Below are positions 7,120-13,742 of a DNA stretch of 13,742 bases, one piece after another. The stretch's first letter is position 1. Each line of letters begins with the position of its first letter. The notes below the pieces were generated by a model. The model made no database searches. It was given only the letters and a program-made list of their open reading frames with translations, and was not told the DNA's origin. The translations under genes were made by a program, and so were the position numbers. The stretch comes from Draconibacterium sp. (GTDB lineage: Bacteria > Bacteroidota > Bacteroidia > Bacteroidales > Prolixibacteraceae), in the NCBI GenBank assembly GCA_015493625.1, contig WGCT01000281.1, positions 1 to 13,742 of the forward strand, read 5' to 3'.

Positions 7120-8574
7120 TTACTTTATATTCTCGAGAATATCAATCAAATGTATCCAGAATTTGTCTGTTGATTCAATATTTAATCTTTCGTTTGGAGA
7201 GTGTGCTCCTAAAATTGTAGGACCGAACGATACCATATCGAGGTTGGGATATTTCTCGAGAAAAAGCCCACATTCGAGTCCGGCATGAATTGAACGAACA
7301 ACCGGAGTAACACCAAAAAGTTTTTTATACGAATCAACAGTTGTCTTCACAATCTCCGAGTTGGGATTTGGTGTCCACCCGGGATATCCGTCGGAGTGAA
7401 CAACCTCTGCTCCGGCGAGTTCAAAAACCGACTCAACCATTTTTGCTACCGATTTTTTTCGGCCTTCCACGTCACTCCGCTGGCTGGTTGTAATTAAAAT
7501 TTTATTCTCATCAATAAATTTTACCGACGCCAAATTGGTCGATGTCTCAACCATTCCCTCAATTCGTTTGCTCATACCCATAACTCCGTGTGGGCAGGCA
7601 CAAATAGCTCTTATCAATTTCTGCTGTGTGTTGCAATCCATTACAAAGTCGGGTGCACTAACCTCCTCAACAAAAAATCTAATTTCGGGTTCTGCAAATA
7701 AAAAGTCGGATTTTGTTTGAACAGAATAATTTTCCAATTCATCAATAAAACTGTCCTTTTCGCTTTCGTGAACAGCAACAACAGCAAACGCTTCTCTGGC
7801 AATTGCATTTCGTAAATTACCTCCATCGAAAACAGCAATTTTTATTTCGTGTTTTAATGAAATCCCGAGCAAAAACCGGTTTAATATTTTATTTGCGTTT
7901 CCTCTGTTTTTATCTATATCGTCGCCCGAATGACCACCTAAAAGTCCGGTTACTCCTATTTTTACGGCAACAAACCCGGCAGGTACTTTTTTCCGTGTGT
8001 ACGAGAATGTTGCTAACGTATCAACTCCTCCTGCGCAACCAATAAAAATCTCGCCCTCATCTTCCGAGTCAAGATTCAACAAAATATTTCCCGATAAAAA
8101 TCCAGATTCTATACCAAATGCGCCCGACATTCCCGACTCTTCGTCAACCGTAAAGAAACACTCAATAGCACCGTGTTTTAGTTTCGAAGATGACAACACG
8201 GCAAGTTGAGCAGCCATCCCAATTCCGCAGTCGGCACCCAAAGTTGTACCGGTTGCTTTTATCCACCCCTCCTCTATTCTAAGCTCAATAGAATCGGTGT
8301 CGAAATCGAAATCCACATCCGAATTCTTTTCGCAAACCATATCCATATGCGTTTGTAAAATAACGGTAGGAACATTCTCCATCCCTTTTGTTGCAGGCTT
8401 TACAATTAAAACATTCCCAACGGAATCGGTTTTTGCTTCCAACCTGTTTTGAACAGCAAAGTCGAGCAAAAATTGCCTTATCTTCTCCTCTTTTTTCGAA
8501 GGGCGTGGCACTTTGCTAATAGCTTCGAAATAGGAAAACAGCGGCTGAGGACTTATCAGGGAAAGTTTCTTCAT
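7120..8574 (-). CDS. pepD: Aminoacyl-histidine dipeptidase (peptidase D, M20C)
   Basis: A cytosolic two-metal peptidase that splits Xaa-His and other dipeptides, feeding amino acids from peptide uptake into metabolism. It has 484 residues, the usual PepD length (E. coli about 485). Metal and catalytic residues are visible in order: His76 and Asp78 in LQTHMDMVCEKN, Asp115 in LGADCGIG, Glu145-Glu146 in FTVDEESGMSGA, Asp169 in LNLDSEDEG, and His458 in GAHSPNERLN. The lid or dimerisation domain (GLLGGHSGDDI) sits in the middle, as in M20C enzymes. The start ATG at 8572-8574 begins MKKLSLISPQPLFSYFEAIS, typical of the family. No lesions are seen, unlike the two genes downstream on the same strand. 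It is divergent from the porin gene, separated by 299 bp. Confidence 0.95.
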   Translation of the reverse strand: MKKLSLISPQPLFSYFEAISKVPRPSKKEEKIRQFLLDFAVQNRLEAKTDSVGNVLIVKPATKGMENVPTVILQTHMDMVCEKNSDVDFDFDTDSIELRIEEGWIKATGTTLGADCGIGMAAQLAVLSSSKLKHGAIECFFTVDEESGMSGAFGIESGFLSGNILLNLDSEDEGEIFIGCAGGVDTLATFSYTRKKVPAGFVAVKIGVTGLLGGHSGDDIDKNRGNANKILNRFLLGISLKHEIKIAVFDGGNLRNAIAREAFAVVAVHESEKDSFIDELENYSVQTKSDFLFAEPEIRFFVEEVSAPDFVMDCNTQQKLIRAICACPHGVMGMSKRIEGMVETSTNLASVKFIDENKILITTSQRSDVEGRKKSVAKMVESVFELAGAEVVHSDGYPGWTPNPNSEIVKTTVDSYKKLFGVTPVVRSIHAGLECGLFLEKYPNLDMVSFGPTILGAHSPNERLNIESTDKFWIHLIDILENIK

Positions 8575-8873
8575 ACTAATATAATTACTGTATTCTTTTT
8601 TAAAAGTTACATTGTGCGATTTACAAAAAGAAGTTTACAAATCATAATTGCCGGTTTTTCTTTCTCAATTTGGGACACAATTTGTGTGATAAGAAAAATA
8701 GTCTATTTTTATCACGTAATAGTTTATCTGTTTTTAAATGTGAGATATGAAACACTAGCAAACGTCTTAAACAGACCCGTTTAATACAAATTCATCATTC
8801 GCATATTTCAAAAATAGCCAATGAGTTACAGACTACAAAAGCATACTAACATCATCTTATTCAACAAAATGAT
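8575..8873. other. Divergent intergenic region between pepD and the porin gene
   Basis: This 299-bp AT-rich gap should hold the promoters of both divergent genes, but I find no exact TAnnTTTG box on either strand at a convincing distance. No hairpin with a T run, repeat copy or coding frame with a recognisable family is seen in it. Confidence 0.5.
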
Positions 8874-10319
8874 ATGAAATTTAAATATAAATTATTTGCC
8901 CTGTTGCTACTCGCTATTTCAATAAATTCGTTTGCACAAGTAACATACCAATTACCCGAAAAAGACGGATTCTCGTTTGGCTCGTATGGAAGAGTTGGAG
9001 TTGATTGGTCGTTCGAACACGGTGGCTCAATTGGCCGCAGATTAAATTTGAATAATATGGGAAGTATTGGCGGAAGAATGGAAGAACAAGATTATCTGGA
9101 GCTGTATCCTGCTTTTCATTTTACTCCTTTTAAAAAAGACGACCCGACACTGATTAAAGTCCAGATGCGTTTTGCTGTCTATTCACAAAGTCTTTCGCTT
9201 TTTGGCAACTCGTCGACCAGTAGTATTGGCGGATTAACAATTGCAATGCCCGAAATTTATGCCGAGGCAAAAAATATTAACGGAAAAGATTTAAACATTT
9301 GGATAGGCGCCCGTTTATATCGAACCGAAGAGCTGCACATTGCCGACCACTTCTTTTTCGATGACCACTCGGGACAAGGTTTTGGCATTGAATATAAACA
9401 CACACGGTTTAGTACTTTCTTTGTTTCGTCAACCGATACTTCGTCGAATGTTCCTCCCTATTTTTACCTGAATATTGGAAACGGTGTATCGAATATTGCA
9501 CTCAGACAGCGTGTTGTTGGCGTTATAGACCATGAATTTTCTCTTGCAGAAAACAATAAACTTACCGTAATGGGCGAATTTCATTACATGAGCAAAACCA
9601 ACACCAATGAAACAGATATAACTCCGATTGAAGAACCCGAAGACAGCACAGAGATTTATTTAAACTACCCAATGGATTACGGCCTTGTTTTTGGAACAAA
9701 ACTGATTACAAATTTTAAAAATAAATATGGCGAAGGAATAAACAAACTTGCCATTAGATATGGTACACGCATTGCAAATGGCGGCGATGGCGGAGTGTCG
9801 AAAACATGGCTTACTTTCGGAGCACCCGATTTAAACAGAGTTAATTATTCAAAAGCATACTCATTGGCTATTGTCGAAGAGGTAAAACTCAATTTGTCCG
9901 ATAATAATAATTTTAATGGGTACATTGTGTTTACGCAAAGTAAAGGTGGTGCACGAACCGACGGAAAAGCAAAAACATACTGGGGACGCGAGGTTTACAA
10001 CCGCAAAAAAGATTTTACATTTGGCTTTCGCGATACCTATTACATAAAACCAAAATTTCATCTGCTCACCGAGTTCCATTACTCGCAACGCAAAGATGGC
10101 ACCGATAATATGTACCGTTTTCAGAAAATAAGCATTGCTCCAACACTCGTTCCCACAGGCAATAAAGATTCGGGTGCCCGCCCCCATTTACGATTTGTAT
10201 GCTCGCTGGCACATTACAACAATGCCGCAAAAGAAAATCTGTACTCGCCGTTTTTACAATTTGTAGGTCACAAACAGTGGGGCTACTATTTTGGTGTAAA
10301 AATGGAATGGTGGATTTAA
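8874..10319 (+). CDS. LamB/maltoporin-like outer-membrane carbohydrate porin
   Basis: The 481-residue precursor has a clear signal peptide (MKFKYKLFALLLLAISINSFA, cleaved before QVTYQ). The mature part is rich in alternating aromatic strands and fits a trimeric beta-barrel porin. LamB-like landmarks are visible: an opening strand GSYGRVGVDWSFEHGG; the motif GARLYRTEELHIADHFFFDD followed by GQGFGIE, which parallels the [20 protein letters not shown] and G-G-GIEN region of maltoporins; TYWGREVYN; and an aromatic C-terminus GYYFGVKMEWWI as needed for BAM insertion. It is expected to let sugars or oligosaccharides diffuse across the outer membrane. The sugar is not deducible. The gene ends 11 bp before rluF on the same strand, so the two are probably co-transcribed. 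Family assignment rests on recalled motifs and should be tested by profile search. Confidence 0.75.
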   Translation: MKFKYKLFALLLLAISINSFAQVTYQLPEKDGFSFGSYGRVGVDWSFEHGGSIGRRLNLNNMGSIGGRMEEQDYLELYPAFHFTPFKKDDPTLIKVQMRFAVYSQSLSLFGNSSTSSIGGLTIAMPEIYAEAKNINGKDLNIWIGARLYRTEELHIADHFFFDDHSGQGFGIEYKHTRFSTFFVSSTDTSSNVPPYFYLNIGNGVSNIALRQRVVGVIDHEFSLAENNKLTVMGEFHYMSKTNTNETDITPIEEPEDSTEIYLNYPMDYGLVFGTKLITNFKNKYGEGINKLAIRYGTRIANGGDGGVSKTWLTFGAPDLNRVNYSKAYSLAIVEEVKLNLSDNNNFNGYIVFTQSKGGARTDGKAKTYWGREVYNRKKDFTFGFRDTYYIKPKFHLLTEFHYSQRKDGTDNMYRFQKISIAPTLVPTGNKDSGARPHLRFVCSLAHYNNAAKENLYSPFLQFVGHKQWGYYFGVKMEWWI

Positions 10320-10330
10320 TACCAAAACAA

Positions 10331-11062
10331 ATGAGACCAATTAACGAAAAACGGCTGAATAAAGCGATTTCCGAAACCGGGTTCTGCTCACGCCGCGAAG
10401 CCGATAAACTCATTGAAAAAAAAAGGGTAGCAGTAAATGGTGAAGTTGCCGGATTAGGAGTAAAAGTTACGCCTGCCGACACAATTCAAATTGATGGAAA
10501 AACCATAAAGAAAGAGACAAAAAATATCTACCTCGCATTTAACAAACCTGTGGGAATTACCTGTACAACCGACACTTCAATAAAAAGCAACATCATTAGT
10601 TTTATTAATTACGGTGAACGGATTTTCCCCATTGGGCGACTTGACAAACCCAGCGAAGGACTTATTTTTTTAACCAACGACGGCGATATTGTAAACAAAA
10701 TCCTTCGCTCGCAAAACAACCACGAAAAAGAGTACACAGTTACCGTAAACAAGAATATAACTTCTGCTTTTTTAAAACGAATGCGAAATGGCGTTCCTAT
10801 TTTAGATACAGTTACAAAAAAATGCCGGATCGATAAAATTGACAATCGGACATTCTCGATTGTGCTTACACAAGGATTAAACCGCCAAATTCGAAGAATG
10901 TGTAACTATTTGGGCTACGAAGTAAAAACGCTGAAAAGAGTAAGAATTATGAACATCGGTCTGGGAAACTTAAAGATTGGAAAATACCGCTCGTTTTCTT
11001 CGTCAGAACTTAACGAGATATTGATGCTGGTTGAAAACTCGAGCAAAACAAAAGAGGGTTAA
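10331..11062 (+). CDS. rluF: 23S rRNA pseudouridine synthase, RluF type
   Basis: Converts uridine to pseudouridine in 23S rRNA (U2604 for E. coli RluF; a related tRNA target is known for that enzyme). The 243-residue protein has an S4 RNA-binding domain (about 6-60, RLNKAISETGFCSRREADKL) and then an RsuA/RluB/E/F catalytic domain. The catalytic Asp105 sits in FPIGRLDKPSEGLIFLTNDG, followed by HEKEY and GLNRQIRRMCNYLGYEV, a pattern closest to RluF. The frame is open upstream into the porin gene to 10199, but I chose the ATG at 10331 because MRPINEKRLNKAI begins the S4 domain and lies 11 bp past the porin stop. Ends with a short charged tail (SSKTKEG) and TAA. Confidence 0.9.
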   Translation: MRPINEKRLNKAISETGFCSRREADKLIEKKRVAVNGEVAGLGVKVTPADTIQIDGKTIKKETKNIYLAFNKPVGITCTTDTSIKSNIISFINYGERIFPIGRLDKPSEGLIFLTNDGDIVNKILRSQNNHEKEYTVTVNKNITSAFLKRMRNGVPILDTVTKKCRIDKIDNRTFSIVLTQGLNRQIRRMCNYLGYEVKTLKRVRIMNIGLGNLKIGKYRSFSSSELNEILMLVENSSKTKEG

Positions 11063-11301
11063 TTCCAAATTCAGTCAACTCATTTTAATCATAATAGTTT
11101 TTATTAATTTTACGTCTTCAATTTTTATTATGAGCAAAACAAAAAAAAGGGTTATCGCTCACGGCAGGTTTGGGAAAATATGAGCGTCAATGTTGGAGTA
11201 CAATAATCTATTGATATAAATGACATTTACCATAAAACAATAACAATAAACGGCGAACATAAAATGAACCGGAGGATTAGCAAGCTGTAATGGCGCTATA
11301 C
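11063..11301. other. Convergent intergenic region with a possible 17-codon frame
   Basis: A 239-bp gap between the convergent rluF and TonB-receptor genes. No strong terminator is visible. The end of rluF (GAGCAAAACAAAA, 11041-11053, then GAGGGTTAA) is partly echoed at 11132-11153 (GAGCAAAACAAAA, then AAAGGGTTA), which may be a small duplication. An ATG just before the echo opens 17 basic codons (11130-11183, MSKTKKRVIAHGRFGKI); it is too short to call a gene. Confidence 0.4.
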
Positions 11302-13588
11302 TTAAAACTGCTCTTTACCAAAAGTGCTCTCCGCTTTTTTATGCGATTTCCCTTTCATATTGAACGAGTATTTTGCACTAACTTCCAAAATTGGGCCGTA
11401 CCGTGTGTACTCCACCTCCTGATAAAATATTTGTGTTCCCGACGGGTTGTAAGCACGCGTATTCAATCCGGTTACGTTCGAGCCTAAAAGATCTAAAACT
11501 TTTACGCCCAAGTTCCAGCCATTCAGTACATCTGGCGAATAATTCAACGCTGCATTCGACATATAAAACATTTCGTTTCGGCCCTGTGTGGTAACAGTTG
11601 CCGAACGTAAATCGAAATCGAGAGTAAATTTCAAATCTTTCCGAAGCATTAAATTCATGTTGCTTTTTAAACTCCAGTTTGTACTGCTGTTATCCTCTTT
11701 ATATCCGAATACATCGCCCTGCGTATTGAAATTATAAAGCGATCCACCAACAAAAAATTTCGCAAATTTTCCGGCTGTTAAATTAGCGTTCAACTCGGCT
11801 CCCAATGCTTTTACATTTCCCGAATTTGTATAACTTCTAATCAGCACATTCTCCTTTTTGTAAACGGTATTTACACGAAAAATTGCATTGTCGGTTCCAC
11901 GATAAAAACCGGTTAAAGCAAAACTCTGTTTTCCAAGTTTTTTATCGAATGTCAATTCGAAATTTGTAAGGTATTCGGGTTTTAACTCCGGGTCGCCTAC
12001 CACATAAACTTCGTAATGGCGACGATACAGAAACGGCGCCATATTTTTTGTTCGTGGCCGGTTAATGCGGCGGCTGGCAGCAAAAATAACAGAACTGGTT
12101 TCGTTAAAATTGTAACTTAAATGAAGCGATGGAAACCAGTCGAGCTGCCGAACTTTGTATTCGGGCAAAATAGGTTTATCGAAAAAATTAAGCGAGTCGG
12201 GGTTATCTATTTTCAGGAGTTGGTCGGTGTACTCAACGCGCAGCCCGGCAATTAAACTAAAATTGCCAAAGGTTGCCGAGTAGTCGAAATATCCAGCATA
12301 AATTGCCCTCGAAAAATCGAAACTATTGCTGAGTGTTTTATTCGTTCCCAACTGCCACTACTTACATTTAACGTATCGTACTGATAACCACCTGCCTGGC
12401 TTACAAACTGCGGCTGAAATCCAATTCCCAGCTTTCCGTTTTCAAGCTCCTTTTCAAAATCGATTGCTGTACGCACTCCGTCGAGTGGAGTATTATCGGT
12501 TTGATGATAGTGTGCTAACTTTTCGCCTACTTCGTCGGCAGATTTATCGAAAGCATAATTCTGATTACTCAATTCACGGCTCAACTCCGAGTGTTCGTAC
12601 AACAACGAAAATGTAACTTTCGATTTATTATCGAATTGTTGTGTTAAATCGATATTCCCTGTATGAAAAATACCATAACGGTTGTCGGTATTCGGATTAT
12701 AAATCCAATGGTTTTGCGGGTCGATTCCCGGAATTGGATTTTTATCCACATCGCCATAAAAATTATTATATACATAAAATGCCGAGCGTCCTTCGGTTCG
12801 GTGGCCATAAAAGTACGATGCCGTAATATTGCTCTTCTCGCTTATATTATAATCGACACCAATATTTGCCGAATAGTTTTCGTACCACTCGGGGCGTTCG
12901 CCACTGGCAACCATGTGGTAATACGACCCGTCGGATTGCAACAACCGAGCATCGCCAATGCGCGCACCATTTACGTTTCGTTTATTGTAATTTAGTCCAC
13001 CGTATAAACTCAAATTATTCTTATTATACACCAAATTGAGCCCGCCGCCACCGCGCCGGTCGGTAAGATTAAAACCACTGTATTTGTCGGTAACATGTCC
13101 CCAAGGGGCATCGCCAAACACACCGTTTGCCGAAACCGAAAGTCCTTCAAGTCCCTTCTTTTTTGTTGTAATATTTATAATTCCGCCTTTCCCCTGCGCA
13201 TCGTACCGTGCAGTTGGAACAGTAATAATTTCAATATTTTCGATTGCATCGGCCGATATTTGCCCCAACAAAACTGAAGCTTCCATTTGTGTAGGTTTTC
13301 CATTCAGATAAACCATAAAATCGGTGGTTCCGCGCAGCGAAACAGTACCATCGGGGCCAACAGAAACCGACGGCAGTTTATTTAATACATCGACAGCTGT
13401 ACCGCCACTTGCCGTTTCAAAATCGCTGGCATGGTAGGTCTGTCTGTCAATTTTCTTCGCAGTTGTTCGTGCCATTGCCTTTACATCCACACCTTCAAGC
13501 TCAACTGTTGATGGAGACAAAACTACATCGTCAGTAAAAACAGTTGGATGAGATGCTGAAAGAGTAATTGCATTTAATGTGTCGTTAC

Positions 13589-13593
13589 CATAA
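13589..13593. repeat. Target-site duplication CATAA, left
   Basis: CATAA directly abuts the left end of the 136-bp element and is repeated at 13730-13734 directly after its right end. Removing the element and one copy restores the receptor reading frame, so this is very probably a 5-bp target duplication made on insertion. Confidence 0.8.
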
Positions 13594-13729
13594 TAATGGT
13601 TCGGTATATTTTTATAAGTATCTCATAAACAGAGAATTACAAGGCATAAGGTGATTGTCGTAATTTGCTAAAAATCAGACCTTTGCGACTTTGCGGCTTT
13701 GCGAGAAACAAAAATCTAACGAAGTATTG
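13594..13729 (+). mobile_element. 136-bp MITE-like element, younger copy B, inserted in the TonB receptor gene
   Basis: Same block as 3796-3931. The ends TAATGGTTCGGTATATTTTT and CAATACTTCGTTAGATTTTT (right end read inward) pair at 15 of 20 positions, an imperfect terminal inverted repeat. It is flanked by perfect 5-bp CATAA copies. Inside, near the right end, is an intact 8-bp tandem motif repeated three times (CTTTGCGA, CTTTGCGG, CTTTGCGA; 13681-13704), which is decayed in copy A. There is no coding capacity, so a transposase elsewhere in the genome would have to move it. Size, inverted ends, duplication and multiple copies fit a miniature inverted-repeat transposable element; the transposase family is not identified. 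Confidence 0.82.
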
Positions 13730-13734
13730 CATAA
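13730..13734. repeat. Target-site duplication CATAA, right
   Basis: Right-hand partner of 13589-13593. On the minus strand the receptor reads TTT ATC GG, then TTATG, then jumps to GTAACGACACA, encoding FIGYGNDT without interruption. Confidence 0.8.
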
Positions 13735-13742
13735 CCGATAAA

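Larger units (their letters stand above)
11302..13742 (-). pseudogene. Broken TonB-dependent receptor / outer-membrane beta-barrel protein (element insertion plus frameshift; 5' end outside window)
   Basis: TonB-dependent outer-membrane receptor of the beta-barrel family common in Bacteroidota, which would import large ligands using energy from TonB-ExbBD. Reading 5' to 3' on the minus strand: the tail of an N-terminal carboxypeptidase-regulatory-like domain (FIGYGNDTLNAITLS, rejoined across the element), a linker (VVLSPSTVELEGVDVKA), the plug (VDVLNKLPSVSVGPDGT, VSLRGTTDFMVYLNGKP, KGGIINITTKK), then a long barrel ending KAESTFGKEQF. Lesion 1: the 136-bp element at 13594-13729 brings in stops (TAG 13716-13718, TGA 13623-13625). 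Lesion 2: a frameshift at the GGG run 12347-12349 in SSGSW; adding one G gives SSGSWGTNKTLSNSF and joins the frames. The second lesion is in a short homopolymer and could be a sequencing error. Ligand unknown. The signal peptide and promoter lie beyond the window edge. Reinitiation near 13520 would yield no signal peptide. Confidence 0.88.

Noticed and set aside
10199..10330. Longer start for the pseudouridine synthase within the porin gene
   Set aside because: This part is the out-of-frame 3' end of the porin; the S4 domain begins right at the ATG at 10331.
12326..13311. Several plus-strand open frames of 60-110 codons opposite the TonB receptor
   Set aside because: They overlap the well-supported receptor coding sequence on the other strand and resemble no known protein.
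13681..13704. Start of a CRISPR array
   Set aside because: Three 8-bp units are contiguous with no spacers, and they lie inside a dispersed mobile repeat.
3796..13729. A composite transposon bounded by the two 136-bp copies
   Set aside because: Copy B has its own 5-bp duplication on both sides, so it inserted as a unit by itself; the copies also differ in age, and housekeeping genes lie between them.

Overview
The window reads as chromosomal DNA of a Bacteroidota bacterium, probably of the Bacteroidales/Marinilabiliales type. The signs are an AT-rich sequence, genes without Shine-Dalgarno motifs, a TAnnTTTG-type promoter before rlmD, a Bacteroidota-style OmpA protein with PD40-like repeats, and a TonB-dependent receptor of the outer-membrane beta-barrel family. 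No plasmid, phage, CRISPR or rRNA/tRNA features were seen. TAA, TGA and TAG all end intact genes here, so the genetic code looks standard.

Layout. 1-605: gene-free DNA with a diverged 24-bp direct repeat and a region of nested inverted repeats, then a promoter. 606-2012 (+): rlmD, a 23S rRNA uracil methyltransferase. 2179-3723 (+): an OmpA-family envelope protein followed by a strong terminator. 3796-3931: first copy of a 136-bp repeat. 4003-6978 (-): two broken genes, a secreted metallo-beta-lactamase-fold hydrolase and a DUF5597/GH35-like glycosidase. 7120-8574 (-): intact pepD dipeptidase. 8874-10319 (+): LamB/maltoporin-like porin. 10331-11062 (+): rluF-type pseudouridine synthase, 11 bp after the porin. 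11302-13742 (-): a TonB-dependent receptor broken by a frameshift and by the second 136-bp copy.

The most notable observation is the 136-bp repeat. Its two copies have the same length and about 87% identity. Their ends form an imperfect 20-bp terminal inverted repeat. The copy at 13594-13729 is flanked by a perfect 5-bp duplication (CATAA). Removing the element plus one CATAA rejoins the receptor into an uninterrupted reading frame (FIGYGNDTLNAITLS...). This is the signature of a small non-autonomous transposable element (MITE-like) caught inside a gene.

The second theme is decay. Three sugar- or uptake-type genes carry at least five disabling lesions (two in-frame TAG codons, two frameshifts, one element insertion), while the RNA-modification genes, pepD, the porin and the OmpA gene are intact. 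The segment with two of the broken genes also lies between two copies of a second, about 33-nt repeat. The genes do not form one pathway: the window mixes housekeeping RNA-modification and peptidase genes with envelope proteins and a decaying set of polymer-degradation and uptake genes.
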